Shown: positions 9,962 to 17,869 of the stretch, piece after piece
Numbering within the stretch: position 1 is the stretch's first letter
Layout: each line of letters opens with the position of its first letter
Source of the DNA: Algoriphagus aquimarinus
GTDB taxonomy: Bacteria; Bacteroidota; Bacteroidia; Cytophagales; Cyclobacteriaceae
Assembly (NCBI RefSeq): GCF_007997215.1
Contig: NZ_VORW01000017.1
Location: forward strand, 1 to 64,000
Length of the DNA: 64,000 bases
Reading direction: 5' to 3'
Notes under the pieces: model-generated
What the model was told of the DNA's origin: nothing
Database searches by the model: none
The model's input: the letters and a program-made list of their open reading frames with translations, nothing else
Made by a program: the position numbers and the translations under genes

Positions 9962-10015
9962 AACCCAGCATCTAGATATGATTTAAATCTATGGTGTTGG
10001 GTTTTCTAATTTTTG
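9962..10015 (+). terminator. Terminator after the right susD
   Basis: An inverted repeat AACCCAgCA ... TGtTGGGTT encloses a long imperfect stem and is followed by the T-rich run TTCTAATTTTTGCTTT. It lies immediately after the susD stop and before the next promoter region (10016-10142), where no further element is clear. Confidence 0.6.
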
Positions 10016-10142
10016 CTTTAGCTAATTTCTAAAATTATTTTAAGGAGAGAAACAGCTAGTATATTTCATGAGTGGTTTCTGAATTGAGAAATTATTCGCC
10101 AACTTAAAATTCTAAATATTGCAATCAATTAATACTTGCCCT

Positions 10143-12839
10143 ATGCGACTAAATTATTCAATAAGGAACTTGTTTCTCTTATCAGTCCTGGTCATCCTCT
10201 CGGTATCATGTGCAAAAGATAAACAAGAGGAATCCAAAACTAGACAGCTTACCGGAAATCCGAAATTAGATAAGCTGAAACTGCCCGATGGATTTGTGGC
10301 AGAACACCTTTTAAGCCCTGGAGAAAAGGATGAGGGATCATGGGTCGCAATGACCTTTGATGACAAAAATCGATTGATCACTGCTGATCAATATGGTTTT
10401 CTGTACAGATTAGAAATCCCGGAAATAGGAGCTGCTTCAGTAGAACCAAAAGTAGAAAAACTCATCATCGGTAATGTGGCTGAGCCACAGGTAGGAATGG
10501 GTTATGCCCAAGGCCTACTTTACGCCTTCAACAGTATCTATGTGATGGTAAATCACAACGGTAACGAGACATTTGAAGAAAGCACTGGACTCTACAGAAT
10601 ACAGGATTTGGATGGTGATGATCAATATGAATCAGTAACCAAAATCAAAGGTTTTACTGGCCAGCCAGGCGAGCATGGTCCTCACAGTATCAAGCTTTCT
10701 CCTGATGGACAGTCACTTTATATAGTAGCTGGAAATCACACGGATGTTCCTGAAATGGACGCCTACAGACTTCCAAATGTTTGGCAAGAAGATAATCTTT
10801 TCCCTCAAATTAAAGATCCGAGAGGTCATGCGAATGATAGAATGGCTCCTGGAGGATGGGTAGCGAATATTGATCCAGAAGGAAAGCACTGGGAGTTAAT
10901 CTCTGCAGGTTACAGAAATCCATTTGATATAGCTTTCAACGAAGTAGGTGATCTATTTACTTATGATTCAGATATGGAGTGGGACTTTGGTATGCCTTGG
11001 TACCGACCAACCAGAATCTGTCATGTGACTTCAGGAAGTGAGTACGGCTGGAGAACAGGTAACCATAAGTGGTCTCCTAATTATCCGGATAACCTGCCTG
11101 CAGTTTTGAATATTGGACAAGGATCGCCTACCAATGTAATGTTCGGTACAGATGCTAAGTTTCCGGAGAAGTATAGAACATCTCTTTTTGCTTTTGACTG
11201 GAGCTTTGGAATTATCTATTCCATGACTTTGACTCCAAAGGGTGGTACTTACGAGGCAAAAGCTGAGGAATTTATTTCGGGTTCTCCACTTCCATTGACA
11301 GATGGTACAATTGGCCCAGACGGTGCGATGTACTTTATGACTGGTGGTAGAAGACTGGAGTCTGATGTTTACCGTGTTTACTATGAAGGTGATATTAAAG
11401 ACAGCGACAAGAAGCCTTTGCAAATGGCTGATTTGCCAGCAGAAGCTAAGTTGAGAAGAGAGCTAGAAGCGTTGCATGTAGATGGAGCACCAGCTTCAGG
11501 GCTTGATCTGGCATGGGAGAATTTGAAGAACAAGGATAGATATGTACAGTATGCGGCTAGAATTGCAGTTGAGCATCAGCCTGTTGATTCATGGAAAGCT
11601 AAAGCTCTCGCTGAGAAAGATCCAGTGGTTTTAACCCAAGCGATGATTGCTTTGTCACGTCACTCAGCTAAAGGAACTGGAACACCTATGATTCAAGCCT
11701 TGATGGGTATTGATTACAAAGGGTTGAATGAAAAAGGCAAGCAAGACTTGTTAAGAGCTTTCGAATTGATTTTAGCCAGACAAGGTGAGCCTTCAGGTTC
11801 ATTGAAATCTGATCTTGTAGCTTACTTGGATGCTAATTTCCCTGCAAACAATAATAATCTAGATCGTGCACTTGCAGTTCTATTAGTGTATTTGGATGCT
11901 CCAGATGCAGTTGAGAAGACTTTGGCACTACTTGATAATGCGAAAGATGATCCTGACTATCAGAAGACGTTTACTTCTTCCTCTGATTTGATCATGAGAA
12001 ATCCACAGTATGGTTTGGATATCGCGAATATGCTAGCTAATGTTCCTCCTGCTCAGCAGACTTATCTTGCTACAGTTCTTGGTGGAGCAGAAGCAGGTTG
12101 GACGCCTGAACTTCATGAAAAGTATTTCACCTGGATTCAGAACGCATTTAAGTATAAAGGTGGTCGTAGCTACGTAGGTTTCATTGATAGAGCTAGAAAA
12201 ATGGCGCTAACGCACGTAGCGAAGAGCGATTTCGATAAATATAATGAGCTTTCTGGTGCAGCCTTGTTGACAGGAAACGGAAATGATCTGATTGATACAA
12301 GTATTCAGCCTGAAGGTCCGGGTAGAAGATGGACTGTAGAGGAAGCTGAGCCTTTGATGGCAGACCTAAGTGGTAGAGATTTGGCGAGAGGCAAAGCAAT
12401 GTTTGCTGCCTCCCAATGTATGTCATGTCATACACTAGGTGGTGAAGGCGGGGTTATTGGGCCAGATTTAACTCAATTGGGAACTCGATTCTCAGCAAAA
12501 GATATCTTGGAAGCTACGATCAATCCTAGCGATGAGATTTCTGAACAATATGTCGCAAGTGTTCTTGAATTGAAAGACGGAAGTTCTGTGATGGGTAGAG
12601 TGGTCAATGAGGATGAAACAAGCTATTCAGTTTCACAAAACCCGTTCTCTCCTGAAGTGCTTCGCAAAGTGGCAAAAAGCAACGTGTCTACGGTCAAGGA
12701 TTCGAAGATATCCATCATGATGCCTGGTATGATCAACAGGCTAAATGAAGAAGAACTGAAAGATCTGATGGCTTACCTGATTTCAGGTGGTAATGCAAGT
12801 CATGCAGTGTATCAAACTAAAGCCCAAGCTGAAGAATGA
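10143..12839 (+). CDS. PVC-type membrane-bound dehydrogenase / c-type cytochrome lipoprotein
   Basis: From the ATG at 10143 the product has 898 residues. An in-frame TTG at 10119 would only prefix the signal peptide. The N-terminus is a lipoprotein signal (LLSVLVILSVSCAKDK). Residues of about 35-430 form a beta-propeller-like dehydrogenase domain (GFVAEHLLSPGEK, HGPHSIKLSPDGQ, YRNPFDIAFN, YGWRTGNHKWSPNYP). A HEAT-like helical middle follows. The C-terminal c-type cytochrome has CMSCH at residues 759-763, with GVIGPDLTQLGTR and ATINPSDEISEQY typical of the Planctomycete-type heme domain. It is predicted to act in the periplasm, passing electrons from an oxidised substrate to the respiratory chain. 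Its stop overlaps the DUF1080 start by 4 bp. Whether it oxidises the sugar is inference. Confidence 0.88.
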   Translation: MRLNYSIRNLFLLSVLVILSVSCAKDKQEESKTRQLTGNPKLDKLKLPDGFVAEHLLSPGEKDEGSWVAMTFDDKNRLITADQYGFLYRLEIPEIGAASVEPKVEKLIIGNVAEPQVGMGYAQGLLYAFNSIYVMVNHNGNETFEESTGLYRIQDLDGDDQYESVTKIKGFTGQPGEHGPHSIKLSPDGQSLYIVAGNHTDVPEMDAYRLPNVWQEDNLFPQIKDPRGHANDRMAPGGWVANIDPEGKHWELISAGYRNPFDIAFNEVGDLFTYDSDMEWDFGMPWYRPTRICHVTSGSEYGWRTGNHKWSPNYPDNLPAVLNIGQGSPTNVMFGTDAKFPEKYRTSLFAFDWSFGIIYSMTLTPKGGTYEAKAEEFISGSPLPLTDGTIGPDGAMYFMTGGRRLESDVYRVYYEGDIKDSDKKPLQMADLPAEAKLRRELEALHVDGAPASGLDLAWENLKNKDRYVQYAARIAVEHQPVDSWKAKALAEKDPVVLTQAMIALSRHSAKGTGTPMIQALMGIDYKGLNEKGKQDLLRAFELILARQGEPSGSLKSDLVAYLDANFPANNNNLDRALAVLLVYLDAPDAVEKTLALLDNAKDDPDYQKTFTSSSDLIMRNPQYGLDIANMLANVPPAQQTYLATVLGGAEAGWTPELHEKYFTWIQNAFKYKGGRSYVGFIDRARKMALTHVAKSDFDKYNELSGAALLTGNGNDLIDTSIQPEGPGRRWTVEEAEPLMADLSGRDLARGKAMFAASQCMSCHTLGGEGGVIGPDLTQLGTRFSAKDILEATINPSDEISEQYVASVLELKDGSSVMGRVVNEDETSYSVSQNPFSPEVLRKVAKSNVSTVKDSKISIMMPGMINRLNEEELKDLMAYLISGGNASHAVYQTKAQAEE

Positions 12840-13639
12840 AAAATCTATTAAAATCTAAGTGGTTAAGAATCGAAGCGCTCAGCTTAGGAGCGATGATGGT
12901 AATTGGTTTCGTGAATTGCCAGCAGCCTGCTGAGGATAAAACTTCCTCTGTAAAAGCTATGAGTGAAACAGAAGCTGGTTTTAAAGCTATTTTCGATGGT
13001 AAAACGCTAGACGGGTGGGAAGGCAATCCTGTTTATTGGTCTGTGAAAGATGGAACGATTACAGGGGTAATCACGCCTGAGACATTACTCAAAGCCAATA
13101 CCTTTCTGATTTGGCAGGGCGGCCAGCCTGGCGATTTTGAGCTGAAAGCTGAGTTTAAAATTTCCGAAGGAGGTAATTCCGGTATTAATTATAGAAGTGA
13201 AATGGTGGAGGATGTGCCTTTTGCTTTGAAAGGCTACCAAGCTGATATTGACGGAAAGAATAATTATACTGGTCAAAACTACGAAGAGCGCAAGCGTACC
13301 ACGCTAGCCTACAGGGGCCAGAAAACCAAAATCACTTCTCAGCCTGACGGTGTAGGAGTACGGGAATTTGTAGAGAAAAATGCCTGGAAAGGTCTTAATG
13401 TAGAAAAGGAACTCGGAGATCGTGCCGAGCTTGGATCATTAATCAAAGCGGGTGAATGGAATACAATTCACATCGTAGCCAAAGGTAATGTGCTTAAGCA
13501 TTATGTAAATGGTAAGCTGATGTCTGAGGTTCATGACGAAGATTCTAAGAATAGAATGGAGTCAGGATATCTTGGAGTTCAAGTTCATGTAGGTCCTCCA
13601 ATGAAAGTTCAGTATAAAGATATTATGCTGAAGCAGTAA
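12836..13639 (+). CDS. DUF1080 lipoprotein, putative 3-keto-disaccharide hydrolase/lyase
   Basis: This 267-residue protein has a lipoprotein-type signal (MMVIGFVNCQQPAED). The DUF1080 jelly-roll begins at FKAIFDGKTLDGWEG, with VYWSVKDGTITG and later GDFELKAEFKISEGGNSGIN, YQADIDGKNNYTG and GEWNTIHIVAKGNVLKHYVN, the ordered landmarks of the family. Characterised DUF1080 members cleave glycosidic bonds of 3-keto-glycosides. The ATG overlaps the stop of the PVC-type cytochrome gene (ATGA), so translation is coupled and both products are expected in the periplasm or outer envelope. A 9-bp-stem terminator follows at 13702, so this appears to be the end of a two-gene unit. Substrate identity is not visible. 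Confidence 0.9.
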   Translation: MKNLLKSKWLRIEALSLGAMMVIGFVNCQQPAEDKTSSVKAMSETEAGFKAIFDGKTLDGWEGNPVYWSVKDGTITGVITPETLLKANTFLIWQGGQPGDFELKAEFKISEGGNSGINYRSEMVEDVPFALKGYQADIDGKNNYTGQNYEERKRTTLAYRGQKTKITSQPDGVGVREFVEKNAWKGLNVEKELGDRAELGSLIKAGEWNTIHIVAKGNVLKHYVNGKLMSEVHDEDSKNRMESGYLGVQVHVGPPMKVQYKDIMLKQ

Positions 13640-13649
13640 TTAGAAATCT

Positions 13650-13694
13650 GGTTCAAGTCCTCAGGCCTGTCCGACGCCAGACGGGCTTGGATCC
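13650..13694 (+). repeat. Hairpin repeat, expanded copy (GGTTCAAGTC ... GCTTGGATCC)
   Basis: The arms GGTTCAAGTC and GCTTGGATCC match the family found at 13967, 14939 and 15099. Here the centre is lengthened by a second GC-rich hairpin (GCCTGTC ... GACGGGC, 13665-13686). It lies just after the DUF1080 stop. It resembles a repeat with another small palindrome inserted in its loop. Confidence 0.5.
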
Positions 13695-13701
13695 ATTATC
13701 T

Positions 13702-13738
13702 AAATGGCCCTTGTTGAAAAACATGGGCCATTTTTTTT
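13702..13738 (+). terminator. Terminator after the DUF1080 gene
   Basis: A perfect 9-bp stem AAATGGCCC / GGGCCATTT with a 14-nt loop is followed by a run of eight or more T. This is a textbook intrinsic terminator closing the cytochrome-DUF1080 unit. Confidence 0.85.
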
Positions 13739-13767
13739 ACTTGAACCAATTGCTAGTAACCTTATGC

Positions 13768-13826
13768 CCTTTGTTACTTTGTGGTAGAAAATTTTTGAAC
13801 CACAAAAGTCAGAAAGAGAACAAAGG
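13768..13826. repeat. Inverted repeat of the CCTTTGTTnCTTTGTGGT type
   Basis: CCTTTGTTACTTTGTGGT (13768-13785) is answered by ACCACAAAAG...ACAAAGG (13799-13826). Such words are typical of decayed interspersed repeats in Bacteroidota spacers. The following bases (13880-13935) contain another fragment with CTATGTGGTTAATC and CATAGAAAACATAG words. No reading frame is supported anywhere in 13640-14227. Confidence 0.4.
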
Positions 13827-13941
13827 AAATGGTGTTCCTGTTGAGGTGTAATATTACCTTTTGAAAACTATGAAAATCTACGATTCTATGTGGTTAATCA
13901 TTTTTACAACATAGCCCATAGAAAACATAGCTCCTTAAAAG

Positions 13942-13990
13942 GCAGTCTGAAGACTGCAATACCCCAGGTCCAAGTCATGAGACTTGAACC
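13942..13990 (+). repeat. Double-hairpin repeat, copy A
   Basis: Two small palindromes in tandem: GCAGTCTGAAGACTGC (13942-13957) and GGTCCAAGTCATGAGACTTGAACC in the second half (13967-13990). The same pair, in the same order, recurs at 15073-15122 and inverted at 14939-14986. Confidence 0.65.
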
Positions 13991-14160
13991 AAGTGCTAGG
14001 GAAGCCTGAACCATTCAAATTTTTCCTCACAAACATTAACATACCTGGATCTGACTCTTGTAATGAGTTAGTTAGCATGTGTATTAATCATTTTTGATTG
14101 GCTATTTATTTCCTCACTCGAACGCTTGCCGTAGAACCTGCGTTAAGAAAACTATAGAAA

Positions 14161-14192
14161 GATTAGCTAGCGTAACCTTTTTCTAGCGAATC
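14161..14192. repeat. Inverted repeat upstream of the small acidic gene
   Basis: GATTAGCTAG and CTAGCGAATC pair over 9 of 10 positions around a 12-nt loop containing CCTTTTT. It ends 35 bp before the ATG at 14228. It could be an operator or a leader hairpin; nothing else decides between them. Confidence 0.4.
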
Positions 14193-14227
14193 AGGAATCA
14201 ATTTTATTTAATACCACAACCACTCTT

Positions 14228-14905
14228 ATGAATTACCATATTATCATTAACAGTGTAAAAACAGTAGATGAATTACCGGGAAGTTGGAGCAACCAAGACT
14301 TAGAAGAGTTGCTCGATCGATTTGGTTTTCCTGATGCTTCCAATTCCAATCCATCGGAGCTAAAGGAATTGCTTAATATGGCTATTTCTGATTTTGAACC
14401 AGCTGAAGCTGCGGCGATACTGCTTGACTATAGACTTTCGGATGCTCTCAATGAAGGTCAGATTGATCAAATGTCTCATGACATGCTCTTAGATAAAATC
14501 TCTGAGGAATACCCACAAATCGGCCTGCATCATCAGCTTTTCAATATCAACCAGCTATTGCACAAGGCTTACAACGGTAAATTTCCAAGTGCCAAAGCGA
14601 CTATCGTAGAATTTGAAATTAGTAGTGAGGATGCTCATGCTGAAGAAATTACCAAAGAGGTTGTTTTGAAGGCATTGCAGCATACTTTAAATGATAGCAA
14701 TTTGATCAAACGTCTTTTCGCAGATCACTTGGAAGGCAAAGTCAATTTCGAAGAAGCAGATTCGATCATTTGGGTTTTGAGAAAAATAGAAGGGGGTCAA
14801 TATCAGCTAATCACTTCGGAATACTGGATGGCTCGGGATGAGTTTGTGGAAGCGGAGTTTGATGCGGAAGTTATTCTTTTTGAAGAAGACGAGAATGAAG
14901 ATTAA
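14228..14905 (+). CDS. Acidic cytoplasmic protein of unknown function
   Basis: This 225-residue product is not recognised. It has no signal peptide or membrane segment. It is predicted helical, strongly acidic, and ends in a run of Glu and Asp (FEEDENED). It begins MNYHIIINSVKTVDELPGSW and contains a stretch of alternating helices (LLNMAISDFEPAEAAAILLD). Start choice is the only good ATG. It stands alone: more than 580 bp of repeat-filled spacer lies upstream and hairpin repeats follow its stop. Codon use looks like its neighbours, so it is probably a real gene of the lineage rather than a passenger. Position inside the sugar locus is the only hint of function. Confidence 0.75.
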   Translation: MNYHIIINSVKTVDELPGSWSNQDLEELLDRFGFPDASNSNPSELKELLNMAISDFEPAEAAAILLDYRLSDALNEGQIDQMSHDMLLDKISEEYPQIGLHHQLFNINQLLHKAYNGKFPSAKATIVEFEISSEDAHAEEITKEVVLKALQHTLNDSNLIKRLFADHLEGKVNFEEADSIIWVLRKIEGGQYQLITSEYWMARDEFVEAEFDAEVILFEEDENED

Positions 14906-14938
14906 AATGCACTAGCTAGAACTGAACCTTACTCTGTA

Positions 14939-14986
14939 GTTCAAGTCTTTAGACTTGGACTCACAATAATGCAGTCTTCAGACTGC
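14939..14986 (-). repeat. Double-hairpin repeat, copy B (inverted)
   Basis: On the plus strand GTTCAAGTCTTTAGACTTGG (14939-14958) precedes GCAGTCTTCAGACTGC (14971-14986), the reverse complement order of copies A and C. It begins 34 bp after the stop of the acidic gene and could serve as its transcript-end hairpin. Confidence 0.65.
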
Positions 14987-15072
14987 TGTTATTAAATATG
15001 AGAATGGAGGTAATACTTGATTCTATCCTAAAATGGGATCTGTATTAATTCATTGTACATTTTTGTTGTTTG

Positions 15073-15122
15073 ACAATCTGAAGACTGCAATTTCATTAGG
15101 TCCAAGTCTGAAGACTTGAACC
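15073..15122 (+). repeat. Double-hairpin repeat, copy C
   Basis: CAATCTGAAGACTGC is followed by GGTCCAAGTCTGAAGACTTG and AACC (15099-15122). The unit is nearly identical to copy A over its second palindrome. It lies immediately before a terminator-like hairpin. Confidence 0.65.
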
Positions 15123-15127
15123 AGTTG

Positions 15128-15159
15128 GGCACTTGTTTAAAAACTTGTGCCATTTTTTT
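15128..15159 (+). terminator. Terminator-like hairpin before the DUF4432 gene
   Basis: GGCAC ... GTGCC with an AT-rich 14-nt interior is followed by ATTTTTTTA. It sits upstream of the likely start of the next gene (15287) and would stop transcripts entering from the left, which argues against a start codon before it. Confidence 0.55.
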
Positions 15160-15181
15160 ATTAATGGCATATTTCTCTCTC

Positions 15182-15199
15182 ATAAGTTGCATAACTTAT
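15182..15199. promoter_or_regulatory. Perfect palindrome, candidate operator of the DUF4432 operon
   Basis: ATAAGTT-GCAT-AACTTAT is a perfect two-fold symmetric site 87 bp upstream of the ATG at 15287 and downstream of the terminator-like hairpin. A dimeric repressor site is plausible; no second copy was seen in the window. Confidence 0.35.
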
Positions 15200-15286
15200 T
15201 CCCGAGCTTTTGTACCCAACCCATATAGGGCAGGACAGTGTCAGGAGCCCTTTTTAATAGATTACAGACTAGTCTCAAACCTTAGA

Positions 15287-16345
15287 ATGAACCTCTCAGA
15301 TCCATCCAACTGGAAAGATAAATTATCCAATTCCCGCCAGCTTGGGGGAATAGAAACTTCCGTCCTTGACAATGGAGCAGGTCGCGGTACACGCATAGCC
15401 TGGATTAATACCGGAACTGGTCTACGATTTAAAGTCATTTTGGATCGGGGAATGGATATTTTGGACGCATTTCATAATGAGCATAGCTTATCTTGGATCA
15501 GTAATGTAGGCCATGTGTCTTCGCAGCCTTTTTCTAACCAAGGAATAGATTGGCTGAGGACATTCGGTGGAGGCTTATTGACTACCTGCGGGATTTCTTC
15601 CATGGGACCACCTAATGAAGATGAGACTGGAAGCCGTGGATTGCATGGGAACTATAGCAACACTCCTGCGGAACTGATTTCAATTAAGCAGCCGAATATT
15701 TATTTTGGAAATCTGGATTTTGAAATCGTAGGAATCATTCGTGAGACAACGACTTTTGGACCAAGTCTGGAACTGAAGAGAACCATCTCAGGGACTATAG
15801 GGTCAGCTGAAATCAACATCAAAGATGAGGTTTTCAATCGCGGTAATTCCCCCGCACCGCATATGGTTTTATACCATATCAATTGCGGCTGGCCACTGAT
15901 CGATGAGGATACAAGGATAGTTTGGAAAGGAGAAATTCAAAAAAGAGAATCAGACGATTCTATGTCAGATTTCAACAAGAAAAACAGATTTACTAAATGT
16001 GCTGCTCCATTAGATGAGCACGCGGCTTTTGGTGAGGATGTAGCTTTCATCGATCCAAAAACTGATGAGAATGATCAGGTTACCTGCGGATATATGAATG
16101 ACAAGTTGGAGCTTGGCTTAAGTATCTCATTTTCCAAGAAACAAATGCCTTGGCTGATCAACTGGCAACACTGGGGCAAAAATGAATATGTGACAGCGCT
16201 AGAGCCAGCTACGAATCCTCCAATCGGTCAAGCTGCTGCCCGCAAAAATGGTACGTTGATTATATTGAAATCTGGAGAAAGCAGGACTTACGAAATCAAA
16301 CTGAAAGTGCTAAAAGGAAAAGAAGTGAATGAATTTAAAATGTAA
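15287..16345 (+). CDS. DUF4432 family protein (aldose 1-epimerase-like)
   Basis: From the ATG at 15287 the product has 352 residues. The frame extends to a TTG at 15116, but that extension crosses a terminator hairpin and encodes no family similarity, so the ATG was preferred. The galactose-mutarotase-like beta-sandwich is shown by SRQLGGIETSVLDNGAGRGT, FKVILDRGMDILDAF, WLRTFGGGLLTTCGIS, HGNYSNTPAE and APHMVLYHINCGWPL, in the usual order. Members bind or epimerise free sugars at the anomeric carbon. It opens a plus-strand run with the cupin, TIM-barrel isomerase and Gfo/Idh/MocA genes. It lacks a signal peptide, so its substrate would be cytoplasmic. Exact sugar is unknown. Confidence 0.85.
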   Translation: MNLSDPSNWKDKLSNSRQLGGIETSVLDNGAGRGTRIAWINTGTGLRFKVILDRGMDILDAFHNEHSLSWISNVGHVSSQPFSNQGIDWLRTFGGGLLTTCGISSMGPPNEDETGSRGLHGNYSNTPAELISIKQPNIYFGNLDFEIVGIIRETTTFGPSLELKRTISGTIGSAEINIKDEVFNRGNSPAPHMVLYHINCGWPLIDEDTRIVWKGEIQKRESDDSMSDFNKKNRFTKCAAPLDEHAAFGEDVAFIDPKTDENDQVTCGYMNDKLELGLSISFSKKQMPWLINWQHWGKNEYVTALEPATNPPIGQAAARKNGTLIILKSGESRTYEIKLKVLKGKEVNEFKM

Positions 16346-16452
16346 GATATATGAAGAAATGAAATGATTTGAAGAATTTTCAAATTTTTCAATGTTTCAA
16401 TCTTCCAATTCAATCTCAAATAAGAAATCTCAAATCTCAAATTAATAAACCC

Positions 16453-17664
16453 ATGAGTTTAGCAAAAAAAGCTCTCGAACAAGGAGAGGGAATACTTAGA
16501 TTAACACCAACCTGGGTGCCTCGGTCGTTTTGTGTACCAGGCAGAAGAATCAAACTTCATCCAGATGATTATTATTGCTTAGGCGGTGAGCGCGGCGGAA
16601 TTGATGAGCGTTGGTTCTCATCTACGACTCCAGCAGAAAATGGTCCGCTGACTAGCAAGAATGAAGGTTTAAGTCACATCGCATTAGAAGATGGTGATAA
16701 GACAGAGCTGTTCCTTTTAAAGGATGCGATTGATGAAATAGGTACTGAGATCATCGGTAGCCGTCTTTGGGACAAGTACAAGTCCTGGCCTATGTACTCC
16801 AAGTTTTTTGACAACATGGGGCCTCTTCCGCATCACATTCATCCAAGTGATGAATTTGGTAAACTGACCGGCCAAAACGGTAAGCCAGAAGCTTATTACT
16901 ATCCTCCGCAACTGAACAACCACGGCGGTGATTTTCCATATACTTTCTTCGGTATCGCTCCAGGTACGACCAAGGAGCAGATCAAGGAATGCTTGATGAA
17001 CTTCAATAAGGGTGACAATAAGATTACTAATTTCTCCCAAGCTTTCAGGCTAGAGCCAGGAACAGGCTGGGATGTACCTCCGGGAATGCTTCATGCACCG
17101 GGTTCCCTGTGTACCTATGAGCCGCAGAAAGCATCTGATATTTTTGCGATGTACCAATCTTTGGTGAACGAGGCGATTATTCCGGATGAGTTGCTTTGGA
17201 ATGCTACGCCAAAAGATAGAGTAGGAGACTTCGATCTATTGGTAGAAATGATTGATTGGGAATTGAACGTGAATCCTAATCTGCTGGAAACTCGCTTTAT
17301 GGCGCCGATCCCGGTAGGAAATAGAGAAGAGATGAATGCTGCTGGGTATGATGACAAATGGATTTGCTATAGGTCTCATGATTACAGTGCAAAAGAATTA
17401 ACTGTATTCCCTGGTCAGACAGTGACAATCAAAGATTCTGCTGCCTATGGAATGATCATGATGCAGGGATATGGTAAAATGAATAATTGGGATATAGAAA
17501 CCCCAGCGCTTATTCGCTTTGGCCAGTTGACGCATGATGAGTATTTTGTCACTGAAAAAGCTGCACAGGCTGGTGTGAAAATCACTAACCATTCCAAAAC
17601 TGATCCTATCGTAATGCTGAAGCATTTCGGGCCTGATAATCCAGATTTGAAAGTGTGGGAGTAA
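16453..17664 (+). CDS. Cupin protein, mannose-6-phosphate-isomerase-like
   Basis: The likely start is the ATG at 16453 (MSLAKKALEQGEG), giving 403 residues. An in-frame TTG at 16369 adds a low-complexity stretch read from spacer DNA and was rejected. The core has PLPHHIHPSDEFGK, whose two or three His and Glu are arranged like the metal ligands of class-I phosphomannose isomerases. It also has GWDVPPGMLHAPGSLCTYEP, which corresponds to the second cupin metal motif. A second cupin-like half follows near FPGQTVTIKDSAAYG. It is cytoplasmic. It lies 107 bp after DUF4432 and before the TIM-barrel isomerase, consistent with isomerising the sugar handled by those enzymes. The reaction has not been assigned. 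Confidence 0.82.
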   Translation: MSLAKKALEQGEGILRLTPTWVPRSFCVPGRRIKLHPDDYYCLGGERGGIDERWFSSTTPAENGPLTSKNEGLSHIALEDGDKTELFLLKDAIDEIGTEIIGSRLWDKYKSWPMYSKFFDNMGPLPHHIHPSDEFGKLTGQNGKPEAYYYPPQLNNHGGDFPYTFFGIAPGTTKEQIKECLMNFNKGDNKITNFSQAFRLEPGTGWDVPPGMLHAPGSLCTYEPQKASDIFAMYQSLVNEAIIPDELLWNATPKDRVGDFDLLVEMIDWELNVNPNLLETRFMAPIPVGNREEMNAAGYDDKWICYRSHDYSAKELTVFPGQTVTIKDSAAYGMIMMQGYGKMNNWDIETPALIRFGQLTHDEYFVTEKAAQAGVKITNHSKTDPIVMLKHFGPDNPDLKVWE

Positions 17665-17790
17665 AGTTGGATTTACGATTTTTGATTTACGATATCTATT
17701 ATAAAGTTAGATATCAAATTGGAAATCAATGATTCATAAAGTAGAAGCCTATTAACTTTCATAAAATAAATAAATTATGAACATCGAATG

Positions 17791-17846
17791 CCGGATAAAG
17801 ATCGGGACTACTTCCTTCTTCCGTCTCCCAGCTTCGGTCTTTCCTT
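17791..17846. repeat. Interspersed-repeat remnant in the spacer
   Basis: The spacer holds CCGGATAAAGATCGGG, a decayed form of the CCCGATAnnTATCGGG palindrome seen at 18989 and 40285. A CTTCTTCCGTCTCCCAGCTT / CGGTCTT stretch follows, whose words recur at 55383-55416. Nothing here looks coding. Confidence 0.3.
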
Positions 17847-17869
17847 AATAACTAATAACCCACTTAACA

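Noticed and set aside
10119..10142. TTG-initiated N-terminal extension of the cytochrome-dehydrogenase gene
   Set aside because: The extension precedes a complete lipoprotein signal peptide that starts at the ATG at 10143.
10186..10200. TCCTGGTCATCCTC resembling the operator pattern
   Set aside because: The spacing is one base short and the bases encode the signal peptide of the cytochrome gene, so coincidence is likely.
13640..14227. tRNA or small structured RNA gene in the long spacer
   Set aside because: No cloverleaf, T-loop GTTCGAATC-type motif or CCA end was found; the hairpins are explained by repeats and a terminator.
13650..15122. CRISPR-like array
   Set aside because: Repeats are few, differently oriented and irregularly spaced, with a gene between them and no cas genes nearby.
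16369..16452. TTG-initiated extension of the cupin gene
   Set aside because: The residues are read from low-complexity CAAATCTCAAAT-type spacer DNA and have no family character; the ATG at 16453 fits.
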